Positions 35,526 through 45,542 of a DNA stretch of 64,000 nucleotides are shown in pieces. The position numbers and the translations under genes were made by a program. Every line of letters starts with the position of its first letter. Position 1 is the first letter of the stretch. This stretch comes from Planctomycetota bacterium. Its GTDB lineage: Bacteria > Planctomycetota > OFTM77. The stretch covers positions 248,001 through 312,000 of the forward strand of contig JAJDCO010000098.1 of assembly GCA_029260795.1 (NCBI GenBank), given 5' to 3'. Under the pieces are notes generated by a model. That model was not told the origin of the DNA, did no database searches, and saw only the letters and a program-made list of their open reading frames with translations.

Positions 35526-37220
35526 TCAGCGATCGGACTCGCCACCATCTCCTGATCGGCGTTCGGCAATGTTGCGACGGTAGTTCTCCGCCATCGGGCG
35601 GTCTTGACCGAGCGTCATCAGCTCGTCCAGCACATCGGTCGCTTCGTCCAGCTTGTTCTGTTGGATGAAGAGTCGGACCAGGTTTTCCATCGCGTCGCCA
35701 TAGGTGACGAGTGCCTCTTCCCGAACGGCAGGGTCCTGGGATTCGTCCTCGGCGACCGCCCGCCCGTTCCGCCAGGCCTTGAAGAACATCTCTTCGGCTT
35801 GGTCGAGATCACGATCGAGGTGATACAGCGCGATCAATGCACAGTCGTTCAGGATGCGAGCATCTTCCGGTGAGAGCTCGATCGCTCGCCGATAGGCCCG
35901 GTAGGACTCCTCGAAGTTCTCCGTCTCTCGGCAGAAGAAGGCGTAGTTGTTCCACCAGTCCGCGTGATCCTCGTACATCGAGGTCACCTTCGCGAAGAAG
36001 CGACGGGCCGATTCGTTGCCAGCGGCCACTTCGAGAGCCCCCAGGCTACCCACGCCCGTGATGGCCGATGGATGCTCCGGGTTTGCGTCTAGGGCCCGCA
36101 AGTAGTAGCTCAGCGCCATCTCCGGATCGTCATTGCTCTGTGCCAGTGCGCCCTGAGCGACATGTGCTTCGGCGATCTGAGTGCGAGCTCCGGCGATGTA
36201 CTCGGGGTTGGCTTGCGCGGAGCGCCGGTAGGCGTCGATCGCTGCGCCGAAGCTCTGGCGCTGATGCTCGGTGAACCCGAGGTACCAAAGCGGTGTCGCC
36301 TGGACGCCGGGATTCTCTTCGGCGATGCGCTTCAGGAAGTCCGCCAGCTCGTCGAGACGCTCTTGACGGCTGAGCACACCGTAGAGGGAGCTGTACAATC
36401 CGCTCGCCGCCGGGTCACGCTCGATGCCCGCGACCAAAGCATCTCGAGCCGCATCGACATCTTCTTGCCACTGATACGCCTCGGCAGTTTTCTGAAAAGC
36501 ATAGACTTGATACGGCGTCAAGGAGTCCGAGGCGTTGGCCGTGATGTGTTGATAATCCCCGACGGCATTCTCCCAATGACTTCGAGCAGCCTCCGCGTCG
36601 CTCTCGCGCAGGTTGGTGTAGAGGTTGAGATGAATGTCGGCTCGGGCACCGAGGAGATACGGATCGTCTGGGAAGCGGCCAATGCCCTTCTCCAACGTGG
36701 CGAGTGCCTCGTCGAAGCGGAACATGCTGAACTGGGCCTGGCTCTTGCCGACCCACGCTTCGGGACGATCACTGCCTCGGTCGAGCGCGCGATCGAAGCG
36801 ATCCAGGGCATCCGTGTACGCTCCGATGACCAATCCACCGACCACGCCTTGTCCGGCGAGGAACTGGGCAAGATTCAGCTCGTAGACTCCGCGCCAGTAG
36901 TGGAACTCGGGCCCGTCGGCTCCGGCGGCCTGGGCGATATCGAAGTGAGAGAGCGTGTTCTGTAGATCCCCGCGACGGAGCGCGATCTTGCCGAGCAGGA
37001 AGTGAGCCGAGCCTTCGGCTCGCGCGTACTCCGTGGTCGCTTCCTGAGTGTTTCCCACTCGAGAAGCCCTCTCCGCCCGATCGAAGTGCACATCCGGCGA
37101 AGCCAGTTCGCTACCCGTCGGTAACGTCGGAGAGCTCGTGTCGGATTCCTGAGCCCAGGTCACGGTCACCAGGAGTGGGGCGACCGCACACCACCCGCAG
37201 AAGAGCGCTCGGCTGATCAC
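35526..37220 (-). CDS. Secreted TPR protein A, 564 aa
   Basis: Paralogue of the next gene downstream. GTG at 37220 has GGAGGAG about nine bases upstream and opens a signal peptide (ISRALFCGWCAVAPLLVTV, cleavage near WAQ). The body is TPR-like from about residue 45. The block ADWWNNYAFFCRETENFEES and RILNDCALIALYHL parallels the neighbour, in the same relative position. The chain is about 90 residues longer than its partner. The 120-base gap to the partner has no terminator, so the pair is probably one operon. Confidence 0.88.
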   Translation of the reverse strand: MISRALFCGWCAVAPLLVTVTWAQESDTSSPTLPTGSELASPDVHFDRAERASRVGNTQEATTEYARAEGSAHFLLGKIALRRGDLQNTLSHFDIAQAAGADGPEFHYWRGVYELNLAQFLAGQGVVGGLVIGAYTDALDRFDRALDRGSDRPEAWVGKSQAQFSMFRFDEALATLEKGIGRFPDDPYLLGARADIHLNLYTNLRESDAEAARSHWENAVGDYQHITANASDSLTPYQVYAFQKTAEAYQWQEDVDAARDALVAGIERDPAASGLYSSLYGVLSRQERLDELADFLKRIAEENPGVQATPLWYLGFTEHQRQSFGAAIDAYRRSAQANPEYIAGARTQIAEAHVAQGALAQSNDDPEMALSYYLRALDANPEHPSAITGVGSLGALEVAAGNESARRFFAKVTSMYEDHADWWNNYAFFCRETENFEESYRAYRRAIELSPEDARILNDCALIALYHLDRDLDQAEEMFFKAWRNGRAVAEDESQDPAVREEALVTYGDAMENLVRLFIQQNKLDEATDVLDELMTLGQDRPMAENYRRNIAERRSGDGGESDR

Positions 37221-37764
37221 AGGGGTTCTCCTCCAGTTCAAGTCTTTCTGGGTCAGTGCTTTTGAGCTTTCGGCTGTCGAGGGCGGCCCCGGCGGTGCGC
37301 CGGCGTCTTCTCGTGGCCGATCGTGAAGCCGGATGGGCCGCCCTCCGCAAACGCCGATCCAGGAGGATCGGCCCATCGGAAGCGGTGCACAGCCTGAGCA
37401 GCGAGCGCGTCGTGCGGGGTCTCGGGGGAGATCGAAACTCGCGACAAAGGTCCCGAACGCTAACATTCGCAGTTGCCAGGGTCAAGATTGCCAAGCGGTT
37501 AGCTTCGTCTCCTGCAGCTTCGCCGTCGACGGCGGCCACGGTTCGAAAACCATTGAAATAATACGGACCGAGCCCTAGTCTCACCTCCTCCGCCGAGGGC
37601 CACGGGAGGCGAAGCACGTCGACCGGGAGACCGGCTGACCTCTCGGCTCGGGAACCTGCTTCTGCTGCAGTCGACGCCGCGGGATGGCCGAGACGAGTCT
37701 GGGGTCTTGTCCCCTCGACGAGCCTCGGTCTTGACGGTTGGGAAGGTTGAAGGGACCACGTTGC
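37221..37764. other. 544-base divergent intergenic region
   Basis: Separates the TPR operon (minus) from the large lipoprotein gene (plus). A TATTAT hexamer on the minus strand (37558–37563) could be a -10 box for the TPR operon, but the leader would be over 300 bases and no -35 is evident. No gene is supported on either strand. Confidence 0.45.
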
Positions 37765-40700
37765 ATGAACAGGTCGCGCTGGACGATCGGGCTCAGGCGC
37801 AGTCGCTGCTGGCTCGCGGGAATGGCGGGTCTCCTCGGTCTGACCCTCGGCTTGACGGGCTGTTGGGGAGGATCCAGCGTTGGAGCTCTCTTCGACCGCG
37901 ACGGTGCAGGTGACGGAGGAGGTGGCGGGGAGGACCCGGGCAATCTCGATCCGTCCTCGCCTGTCGACGGCGGCCTCAGCATTCCGGGCCGACCTTTCGT
38001 TCGGCGTGTGGCTCCCACCGACGGAGCGGGCAACGCACACCCCGAGACTCCTCTCGTCATCTACTTCAACGAGAGCGTCAATCGAGCCACGCTTGGCTCC
38101 GACACGGTCTTCGTCAGACCGGTCGGGGGGGCCTCACTCAGCGCCTCGATTCGCACCCTCCATGGAGATCGGGTCGCGATTCTCTCGCCGGATGAGCGCT
38201 TGATCGGCGGAACCGACTACGAGCTCGTCGTCACGACGGGTATCGGCGATCTCGATGGCGAACGCCTCAACGCGGGTGACGAGACCGTCGCTTCGACCTT
38301 CACGGTCGCGGTGTCGGAGCCGTCACTGGCCGTTCTCGATCTGATTCCTTTCGACGGCGAGCAAGGGGTGCCGAGCTCGACCGATCTGTTCGTCATCCTG
38401 AATGAGCCGGTCGACGTCGCGTCGGTCTCGAACCAGAGCGTCCAGGTCCCGAGCGGGCCGGGCGGCACGGTCGACCTCGACGACGACGGTCAGCTGCTCA
38501 CGTTCAGCCCGAGCTCCAACTTCCCGATCGGCTCCACGGTCAACTGGACGGTCCGCAGCGGCCTTCGGGATACCGATCTCAGCGGGTCGATTCTGTCGAG
38601 CGACGTGCCGGCGAGCTTCGTGACCTTGGAGCTGGAGCCGATTCCCGACATCGCCATCATCAGTGGACCACAAGGGACCGATCCCCTCACGGGCCGCGCA
38701 GCGGCGTTCATCAGCCAGGCCAATCAGGTCGACTACACTCTCGACGTGCAGCTGCCGGGCTCGACCCAAGCGGGCGACCGGGTCTTTCTTCGATTCGCCG
38801 AGCAGGCCGGGACCGACCGCGCGACATTCGAGCGAACCGCGATCGGCAGTGGTGTCGTTCGATACACGGTCGACCTCAGTCAGGCCGGGCTGAGCGACGG
38901 GATCATCGTCGTGGCGGCTTGGCTCCAGCGGGGCGGCACGATCGGGACCTTCTTCGTCGACTCCGATCTCGTCATCAAGGACACGTTGCCCCCGCAACTC
39001 CTCGAGCTCGGTCCGCCCGTGGGCAGCAACGCGGGCGCGTTCTTGTCTCCACTTCAGCGCGTCAGCGTCTACGGAACCGCCAGCGAGTCGCTGCAGTCGG
39101 TGACGTTGGCCTTGCCGTCGCTCGGGGCCGAGGTCGGTCTGTTCGACCAGGTTCTCGAGCCGATCCTCTCGCCGCCGGGAGTGAACTCGTTCTTCATGAC
39201 CGAGCCGGTGGATCTCGGCAATCGACGAGACAACGTCGAGTTCAGCCTCCTGTTGACCGACGCGGCGGGCAACTCGACCGTTCCGACGACGGGTACGGCC
39301 ATCGTGCCACGCGGCGCTTTGGGCGGGAGCAGAGTCAGCATCACGGGCCAGCTCACCGTCATCGTCTACGACTCGGACAGCCTTCGAGGGATTAGCGGCG
39401 CGACAGTGATCGTGCACTCGGCTGCCAATCCGATTTCGCAGGGCGTGCGGCGCACGACCGACTCTCTGGGGCGACTGACGATCCCTGCCGGTGATCTGCC
39501 AGGCTCCGAGCCTTACTTGATCACGGCTTATCGCTTCAGTGCCGAGCCCATGCTCGATACCAGCCTGACCACGATCTACAGCACCTCCTCTTCGGTCGTG
39601 CCGGTCCCCGTGTCTCTTCGACTCGGCTCGATCGGGACGGTCAGTGGAGTGGTCCAGAACCTCGGTGGGGCGTCGGTCACCGGCGGGGCCAGCGCTAACC
39701 TCGGTCTGACGCTGGGCACGGCCGTGATCGGGTTCAACGCCCTTCTGCCGACTTTTGACATCGACGTCTTTCCGAACGGGGTTCTCGCCGTCACCGGATT
39801 TGGCGCCGCCACGTTTCCTCCGACCAATGGTGCTGCGGCCTTCAACGACTTCACGACCCAGTTCCCGGTGCGCCCTTCACCCCCCGACGGCTCCTCGGTC
39901 GTGAACTTGGACTTCAACGTGCCCGCGCCGGCGATGCTGACCACGCTCGGGGGGCCAGCGACGACGCTCACCTTCGATAATACCGGGCTCGGTGTCTCGA
40001 CTCTCGAGGAAGGATCCCCATCGGCCGTCGTCGTGGCACGACCGCTTTCGAGCGGTGGCTTCGAGGGCGTGGTACCTACGGGGCTCGGTGTCCTGACGCT
40101 CGTGGAGCCGCCGCGTCCCGACGTCTTGCCGGACGTGGATGACGCGGGCCTCGTGGCCGTCTTCCAGCAGTTCGTCCCGAAGAACCCCGATGGGACGGGT
40201 GACAACGAGATCTTCGCGATCGATCTCAATACGTTTGCGACGACACGCATCACGAACAACACGGTCAACGATTCGCGTCCCCGTATCAGCCGGGACGGTT
40301 TGAAGGTCGTGTGGGAGTCGGGGCCGGCCGGTCTGACCGAGATCCGGGTCGCGAACATCGATGCCAGCAATCAAGTGATTCTCGTCTCCAACGGAGTCGC
40401 CAACTCACGACCCGTCATCTCCAACGATACCGGCGGCGGTCAACGCTGGGTCGTCTACCAGACCCTCGTTTTCGGACTCGACCTCGACATTGCGCGCGTC
40501 GAGGTCGACGACCTGGACAACTCGATCGTGACCGCTCCGGCGGATTTGACGGGCAATACGGCGAGTGACCAGCGTCCAGCCATCGACGCGCTGGCAGCGC
40601 GCATCTACTACATCAGCGATGAATTGGCGGCGGGTGACGACGATCTGTTCGTCCTCACGACCTCGTCGATGATCAAGACTCCCCTCGCCATCGCCGGCAC

Positions 40701-41649
40701 CGACGAGGGGGACCCGACGACCTCCTCCGACGGCGCGATCTTCGCCGTCACCTCGTCGGGCCTCGGTCTGGGCTCGGGTATCGCGGTCGCGCAGTTCAGC
40801 CAGCCGTTCAACTTCATCCCGCTTTCGATTTCCCCGAGCCTCACGACGGACACGGTGCCTCGTCTCAGCGGTGACGGTGGAACCGTTGCTTTCGAGCGGG
40901 TCTTCGGGACGGCGAAAGAGGTCATGATCGCGACCGACTTCAACTATGGCGCACAAACCGCCACTCTGCGTCGCATGACTCAGAACGCCCAGAGGGATCA
41001 AGAACCGGTCTTGGTCGGTGATGGCTCCCAGGTGCTCTACTCTTCGAACCTCGATGACGACTTCGAGATCTACCTCGCCGCCACTGCCAATCCACTTCCG
41101 ATCCCCTTCCAGCTCACTGATCAGGCCGCCCGTTACAGCTATCAGGCGACCTACGCGCTCGATGATCCCAATCACATCGATGGCCAGACTCAGCTGCCCC
41201 GCCTCTTCGAGAACGCCGAGGTCGAGCTCTTTGCCGAAGGCGCATCCGGAGAGCTGGCGATCGCTCGGAGGCTGGTCGATGCCTTGCCCAGCGATGTGGT
41301 GTTTCAAAGAACGCCCCAGGTGCTGGCACCCACGCCAGGGCAATCCACCGTTCTGACGGGAGCCAACGTCGCCTGGACCGACGACATTCCTGGCGATGGA
41401 CTGTGGCTCTTGAGCTTCGGAGACGCGACCGGGCGGCAATGGACGGTCTATGTCCCTCAGCGCGTGGGCTCGGCCATCACGCTGCCCGATGTCCGCTCGG
41501 GTACGCAGGAGGTCGTTCGGGGCACGGTGAACGTTCGAGTTTCGGCGCGGGCCTTCGACAGCTTCGACTTCAACCGGTTTCGCTTCTCCGACCTCTCGCA
41601 TTTCCGTGATCGTTCGGACAGCGCGCCTTTTACGATCATCGTCCCCTGA
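37765..41649 (+). CDS. Large lipoprotein with Big_5-like and TolB-type beta-propeller domains, 1294 aa
   Basis: Outer-surface or periplasmic lipoprotein. The lipobox LTGC lies near residue 32, followed by a Gly-rich linker. Two Ig-like domains of the Big_5 type occupy about 65–300 (VRRVAPTDGAGNAHPETPLV, LDLIPFDGEQGVPSSTDLFV). A carboxypeptidase-regulatory-like fold is seen near 525–600 (YDSDSLRGISGATVIVHSA, TDSLGRLTIPAGDLPG). From about 785 to 1110 there are PD40/TolB-like propeller blades (RPRISRDGLKVVWES, EPVLVGDGSQVLYSSN). The ATG at 37765 follows AGGGA; an earlier in-frame ATG lacks a signal peptide. The role is probably structural or carbohydrate/peptidoglycan binding; no catalytic motif is seen. 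Confidence 0.88.
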   Translation: MNRSRWTIGLRRSRCWLAGMAGLLGLTLGLTGCWGGSSVGALFDRDGAGDGGGGGEDPGNLDPSSPVDGGLSIPGRPFVRRVAPTDGAGNAHPETPLVIYFNESVNRATLGSDTVFVRPVGGASLSASIRTLHGDRVAILSPDERLIGGTDYELVVTTGIGDLDGERLNAGDETVASTFTVAVSEPSLAVLDLIPFDGEQGVPSSTDLFVILNEPVDVASVSNQSVQVPSGPGGTVDLDDDGQLLTFSPSSNFPIGSTVNWTVRSGLRDTDLSGSILSSDVPASFVTLELEPIPDIAIISGPQGTDPLTGRAAAFISQANQVDYTLDVQLPGSTQAGDRVFLRFAEQAGTDRATFERTAIGSGVVRYTVDLSQAGLSDGIIVVAAWLQRGGTIGTFFVDSDLVIKDTLPPQLLELGPPVGSNAGAFLSPLQRVSVYGTASESLQSVTLALPSLGAEVGLFDQVLEPILSPPGVNSFFMTEPVDLGNRRDNVEFSLLLTDAAGNSTVPTTGTAIVPRGALGGSRVSITGQLTVIVYDSDSLRGISGATVIVHSAANPISQGVRRTTDSLGRLTIPAGDLPGSEPYLITAYRFSAEPMLDTSLTTIYSTSSSVVPVPVSLRLGSIGTVSGVVQNLGGASVTGGASANLGLTLGTAVIGFNALLPTFDIDVFPNGVLAVTGFGAATFPPTNGAAAFNDFTTQFPVRPSPPDGSSVVNLDFNVPAPAMLTTLGGPATTLTFDNTGLGVSTLEEGSPSAVVVARPLSSGGFEGVVPTGLGVLTLVEPPRPDVLPDVDDAGLVAVFQQFVPKNPDGTGDNEIFAIDLNTFATTRITNNTVNDSRPRISRDGLKVVWESGPAGLTEIRVANIDASNQVILVSNGVANSRPVISNDTGGGQRWVVYQTLVFGLDLDIARVEVDDLDNSIVTAPADLTGNTASDQRPAIDALAARIYYISDELAAGDDDLFVLTTSSMIKTPLAIAGTDEGDPTTSSDGAIFAVTSSGLGLGSGIAVAQFSQPFNFIPLSISPSLTTDTVPRLSGDGGTVAFERVFGTAKEVMIATDFNYGAQTATLRRMTQNAQRDQEPVLVGDGSQVLYSSNLDDDFEIYLAATANPLPIPFQLTDQAARYSYQATYALDDPNHIDGQTQLPRLFENAEVELFAEGASGELAIARRLVDALPSDVVFQRTPQVLAPTPGQSTVLTGANVAWTDDIPGDGLWLLSFGDATGRQWTVYVPQRVGSAITLPDVRSGTQEVVRGTVNVRVSARAFDSFDFNRFRFSDLSHFRDRSDSAPFTIIVP

Positions 41650-41653
41650 TTGG

Positions 41654-41683
41654 CGGGCACCGGCTCTCGATGCTCGGTGCCCG
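41654..41683 (+). terminator. Hairpin after the large lipoprotein gene
   Basis: Perfect 9-bp stem CGGGCACCG (41654–41662) and CGGTGCCCG (41675–41683), five bases after the stop, without a U-tract. Confidence 0.5.
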
Positions 41684-41809
41684 TCGGGATCTGCCGGGTG
41701 AGCTTCCTCACCAGCCCAACTTGACGGCTCGCCCGGACGAGGGGCCTTTCGGAAAGGGCTCCTCTGTCGCCGCCCTTCACCGAGATGAGCGGTTCCCGCT
41801 CGGCTCGTC

Positions 41810-41838
41810 TTGACAGGTCCCTCTGCCTGCGTCACCAT
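41810..41838 (+). promoter_or_regulatory. Candidate promoter for the 221-aa lipoprotein
   Basis: A perfect TTGACA (41810–41815), 17 bases, then CACCAT (3 of 6 to the -10 consensus). The start codon is 82 bases downstream. Confidence 0.4.
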
Positions 41839-41919
41839 GGCGCCGGCGGTGTGGGCGAATTCCTCCCTCCGAACCCGTCCACCTACATCAAAACCCACTC
41901 AAGACGAAAGGCGGATGCC

Positions 41920-42585
41920 ATGAATCGCCTGCGGAGTCTGTCGAGTCGCGTCGGCTGGGCGCGCTGGTGTGCGGGCGTGGTTCTCGGTGGCCTGATTCTG
42001 ACCGGTTGTCAGATCCCCGAGGTCCCCCAGGTCGCCGGCAGCGAGATCGAGCTGGATTCCGGCTACACCGATCGATGCCCGCTCGAGATCGCGGTCTTAC
42101 CCGTTCAGAATCTTGTCCTCGAAGAGGTCGACATCCTGGGCGAGCTTCGACGACAAGCGTACCTCCAGCTCATCGACAAGCGATACTCGGCCCTGAATCT
42201 TGCCTACGTGGACGAGGAGATCTCACTGCTCGATGCCGGAGGCGGCGGAGATCGAGGGATCGATTTCGCGCGTATTCGGGGGCAGATGGGTGAGGACGCG
42301 ATCCTGCGGATCAGCCTCGAGAAGTTCGATACGGGGCCCTATCACGCCCGCGGCCGGATTGTCATCGGCGCTGATTGGTTGATGATCGACTCCAAGACCG
42401 GTGAGCAGCTCTGGCGCGCCCGCGTCGAGGAGATCGTCGACCTGCGGGACGAGCGTGAGCTGCTGAAGATGAAGCGCGAGTACGAGCCGCGCGCTGTTGA
42501 GCTCTATGTGCGGAGCGTCCTGTCGCGGCTGCCGGACAAGGTCGATCGGGCGGGAATCGAGGGCTTGCCGTCGTCGCCCCGCTGA
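41920..42585 (+). CDS. Lipoprotein, possibly CsgG/DUF799-like fold, 221 aa
   Basis: The lipobox LTGC (ending about residue 30) follows a long N-terminus. The mature part starts with CPLEIAVLPVQNLVLEEVDI, then LRRQAYLQLIDKRYSALNLAYVDE, and later GEDAILRISLEKFD and VIGADWLMIDSKTGEQLWRAR. This alternation of a first beta strand, a helix ending in a target-gene-like name strand and a final LIDSKTGE hairpin is how CsgG and GNA1162/DUF799-type lipoproteins read, but the match is by eye only. AAAGGCGG about 6 bases before the ATG supports the start. It is a single gene between a promoter and a terminator. Confidence 0.75.
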   Translation: MNRLRSLSSRVGWARWCAGVVLGGLILTGCQIPEVPQVAGSEIELDSGYTDRCPLEIAVLPVQNLVLEEVDILGELRRQAYLQLIDKRYSALNLAYVDEEISLLDAGGGGDRGIDFARIRGQMGEDAILRISLEKFDTGPYHARGRIVIGADWLMIDSKTGEQLWRARVEEIVDLRDERELLKMKREYEPRAVELYVRSVLSRLPDKVDRAGIEGLPSSPR

Positions 42586-42599
42586 GAGGTGGTCACTCT

Positions 42600-42642
42600 G
42601 GGGGGAGGCGATTCCGGCATCTCTGGAAGCCCCCCCTTTTTT
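42600..42642 (+). terminator. Rho-independent terminator after the 221-aa lipoprotein
   Basis: GGGGGGAGGC (42600–42609) pairs with GCCCCCCC (42629–42636), with an inner TTCC/GGAA stem, then TTTTTT (42637–42642). Confidence 0.85.
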
Positions 42643-42658
42643 CCGGGCACCGATTCCG

Positions 42659-42664
42659 TAGAAT
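42659..42664 (+). promoter_or_regulatory. Candidate -10 box for rpsO
   Basis: TAGAAT right after the preceding terminator, 193 bases before rpsO. No strong -35 is visible at 17 bases. The leader that follows contains the hairpin GGCCTC-GAA-GAGGCC (42702–42716) and could host the S15 autoregulatory structure known in other bacteria. Confidence 0.35.
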
Positions 42665-42856
42665 GTTCGATTCTCCGCCGGGGACCGTTTGACGGGAACC
42701 CGGCCTCGAAGAGGCCCCGTGCCCGATCTCAGACCGCTTTGACGGCTCTTGGGTCGGGGGTCCAAAGGGACTGGGTCGTGGACCCTTGCCGACTGGATGA
42801 ACCATTGAGGGGATTCTGGTGGTGAGGAGTAGTCGTCCTCCTAGCCGAGAGAGTTC

Positions 42857-43114
42857 ATGCAAACGACCGCCGAGATCGTTCAGGATCACCGTAAGCACGA
42901 CAAGGACACCGGATCGCCCGAAGTTCAGGTGGCGATTCTGACGGCGCGCATTGTGCACTTGACGGAGCACTTGAAGAAGCATCGTAAGGACCACGCGACC
43001 CGTCGTGGCTTGCTGATGTTGGTCGGAAAGCGCGCGCGCCAACTGCGTTACTTGGCCCGCAAGGAGCGAGCTCGGTACCAGGCGCTGATTCAGAAGTTGG
43101 GATTGAGAAAGTAA
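42857..43114 (+). CDS. rpsO: 30S ribosomal protein S15, 85 aa
   Basis: Binds 16S rRNA early in small-subunit assembly. The sequence has the standard blocks [34 protein letters not shown] and [17 protein letters not shown], at the normal length of S15. It is followed by pnp, the conserved rpsO–pnp order of most bacteria, and the two are likely on one transcript. Confidence 0.97.
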   Translation: MQTTAEIVQDHRKHDKDTGSPEVQVAILTARIVHLTEHLKKHRKDHATRRGLLMLVGKRARQLRYLARKERARYQALIQKLGLRK

Positions 43115-43402
43115 ACGAACGAGCCTGGGCGGAAGTCGCCTGGGCCTCAGCATCAGGCGACCGGCTCCGACGTGGATCCGGTCGCGGCGGCGCTGCCCTC
43201 GCCTCGGCCCGCGAGCCACTCGGCCCGGCGAAGGAGATTGTCGAATCCGACCTGCAGCAGATGTTCAACCCACCGAAGCGGCGGGAGTCCAAAGGGGGCT
43301 TCCTCCGACTGCGGCGCCGCCCCAGAAGGATGAATTGCGAAGCACGACCACCGCTCGCCGGTGGCGGCCGGAACGGCCCCCGCTTCGCCCGAGGAGGCAG
43401 AT

Positions 43403-45505
43403 TTGAGTCATCAAGTTGAACGTGAGATCGGCGGCAAGAAGCTGATCATTCGCACCGGCCACATGGCCCGCCAAGCTGACGGAGCCGTCACCGTCCGGTA
43501 CGCCGATTCGATGGTCCTGGTCGCGGCAACGTCCGCCGATCCCCGGCCTGGGATCGATTTCTTTCCGCTCACGATGGATTATCGCGAGCGAACGGCGGCC
43601 GCCGGCAAGTTCCCGGGCGGCTTCATCAAGCGCGAGGGTCGTCCGACCACCAAAGAGATCCTCACGATGCGGATGATGGATCGCCCGGTCCGACCGCTCT
43701 TCGCCGACGGATACCGGAATGAGGTGCAGATTCAGGCGCTGGTCCTTTCGACGGATCAGGAGAATGATCCCGACATCCTGGCGATGATCGGCGCTTCCGC
43801 TGCTTTGCACATCTCGCGCATTCCTTTCCTGGGTCCTCTCGGAGCCGTGCGGGTCGGACGGGTGGACGAGAAGTTCGTCCTGAACCCCACCTTCGCCCAG
43901 CTGACCGAGAGCTCCATCGACCTGGTCGTCGCCGGCACACCCGAGTCCGTCACCATGGTGGAAGCGGGTGCCAACCAGGTCTCCGAGAAGATCATGCTCG
44001 AGGCCATCAAGTTCGGTCACGACGCGATCCGCGAGCTCGGCGACATGATCGACGAGCTGCGTGAGCTGGCCGGCGTCGAGAAGATCCAGGTGGATCCTGT
44101 CGAGATCGACCCCACTCTCCAGCGCCTCGCCGAGGCCTCTCACGACGACTTCCTCGCCGCTCAGAAGACTGACGGCAAACACGAGCGCAAGGCGGCTCTC
44201 GACGCCGTGAAGGATCGCGCTTTCGAGCTGCTCGCCAAGCGGCTCACCGACGAAGCCGAGCTCGAAGCGGCTACCAAGCCGTTCAAGAAGCTCCTCGGTG
44301 AGCAGATCAAGAAGACCGAGCGTGAGCTGATCATGACCGGGCGACGCATCGATGGGCGGCGCCATGACGAGATTCGGGACATTCAGGCCGAGGTCGGCAT
44401 CGTCCCGCGCGTTCACGGATCGGCCCTGTTCACGCGAGGTGAGACTCAGGCGTTGGTCATCGCGGCGCTCGGTACCACCATGGATGAGCAGAAGGTCGAC
44501 GGTCTGGCAGAGGAGTACTCGAAGAAGTTCATGCTCGACTACAACTTCCCGCCATTCAGCGTCGGGGAGTGCCGTCCGATCCGTGGCCCAGGCCGACGTG
44601 AGATCGGACACGGGGCATTGGCCGAGCGGTCGCTCAGGCCCGTTCTGCCTCACCCCGAGAAGTTCCCTTACACGGTCCGAATCATCTCGGACGTTCTCGA
44701 GTCCAACGGTTCCTCTTCGATGGCGACCGTCTGTGGCGGCGCGCTCGCGATGATGGATGCCGGCGTCGGTATCCGACAACCGGTCGGTGGTATCGCGATG
44801 GGGCTCATCAAAGAAGGCGATGACATCGCCATCTTGTCGGACATCCTCGGAAACGAGGATCACCACGGCGACATGGACTTCAAGGTCGCGGGCACCCAGC
44901 ACGGTGTGACCGGCCTTCAGATGGACATCAAGACCTCCGGCATCAGCTACGAGATCATCGAGCGAGCGCTCGAGCAGGCGCGCGCCGGCCGCTTGCACAT
45001 TCTGCGTGAGATGCTCGCGGCGCTGGATCGCCCCCGGGCCGACATCTCCCAGTACGCGCCGCGCCTGCTGCAGATCCGCATCAATCCCGACAAGATCGGG
45101 CTCGTCATCGGCCCCGGTGGCAAGCAGGTCAAGAAGATCCAGGAAGAGACCGGCGCCAAGGTCGAGATCGTCGACGATACCGGCTTGATCCAGGTGGCCT
45201 CCGTCAACGAAGCCGCGGCCAAGGCCGCGATCGATCGCATCAAGGCGATCACGGAGGACGTCGAGGTCGGTAAGATCTATGAGGGCCGCGTCGTCTCGGT
45301 CAAAGATTTTGGTGCCTTCGTCGAGGTCTTGCCCGGGCAGGAAGGGCTGGTCCACATCTCCGAGCTGGCCGACGGCTTCGTCGATCGTGTGACGGATGTC
45401 GTGCAAGTCGGCGACGTCGTTCAGGTCAAGGTCATCACGGTCGACGATCAGGGACGCATCAAGCTCAGCCGGAAGGCCCTCGAGGAAGAGGCCGTCGAGC
45501 GCTGA
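43403..45505 (+). CDS. pnp: Polyribonucleotide nucleotidyltransferase, 700 aa
   Basis: Phosphorolytic 3'–5' exoribonuclease of the RNA degradosome. Two RNase PH cores are visible (VTVRYADSMVLVAATS; SALFTRGETQALVIAALG, DVLESNGSSSMATVCGG), then KH (IGLVIGPGGKQVKKIQ) and S1 (GRVVSVKDFGAFVEVLPGQ, EGLVHISEL) domains. The TTG at 43403 is chosen over an earlier in-frame start at 43361 because GAGGAGG lies five bases before it and the conserved text begins right after. The 288-base gap after rpsO has no obvious terminator with a U-tract. Confidence 0.96.
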   Translation: MSHQVEREIGGKKLIIRTGHMARQADGAVTVRYADSMVLVAATSADPRPGIDFFPLTMDYRERTAAAGKFPGGFIKREGRPTTKEILTMRMMDRPVRPLFADGYRNEVQIQALVLSTDQENDPDILAMIGASAALHISRIPFLGPLGAVRVGRVDEKFVLNPTFAQLTESSIDLVVAGTPESVTMVEAGANQVSEKIMLEAIKFGHDAIRELGDMIDELRELAGVEKIQVDPVEIDPTLQRLAEASHDDFLAAQKTDGKHERKAALDAVKDRAFELLAKRLTDEAELEAATKPFKKLLGEQIKKTERELIMTGRRIDGRRHDEIRDIQAEVGIVPRVHGSALFTRGETQALVIAALGTTMDEQKVDGLAEEYSKKFMLDYNFPPFSVGECRPIRGPGRREIGHGALAERSLRPVLPHPEKFPYTVRIISDVLESNGSSSMATVCGGALAMMDAGVGIRQPVGGIAMGLIKEGDDIAILSDILGNEDHHGDMDFKVAGTQHGVTGLQMDIKTSGISYEIIERALEQARAGRLHILREMLAALDRPRADISQYAPRLLQIRINPDKIGLVIGPGGKQVKKIQEETGAKVEIVDDTGLIQVASVNEAAAKAAIDRIKAITEDVEVGKIYEGRVVSVKDFGAFVEVLPGQEGLVHISELADGFVDRVTDVVQVGDVVQVKVITVDDQGRIKLSRKALEEEAVER

Positions 45506-45542
45506 TTGAGCGCCTCGACACGGCGGCGGTGATATCGCAGGT

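Noticed and set aside
40405-41898. 497-aa minus-strand ORF opposite the large lipoprotein
   Set aside because: Charged low-complexity shadow; the plus strand has clear signal peptide and domains.
43265-45406. 713-aa minus-strand ORF opposite pnp
   Set aside because: Exact antisense shadow of a gene with conserved domains; its text is low-complexity Asp/Leu/Val/Arg and shows no family features.
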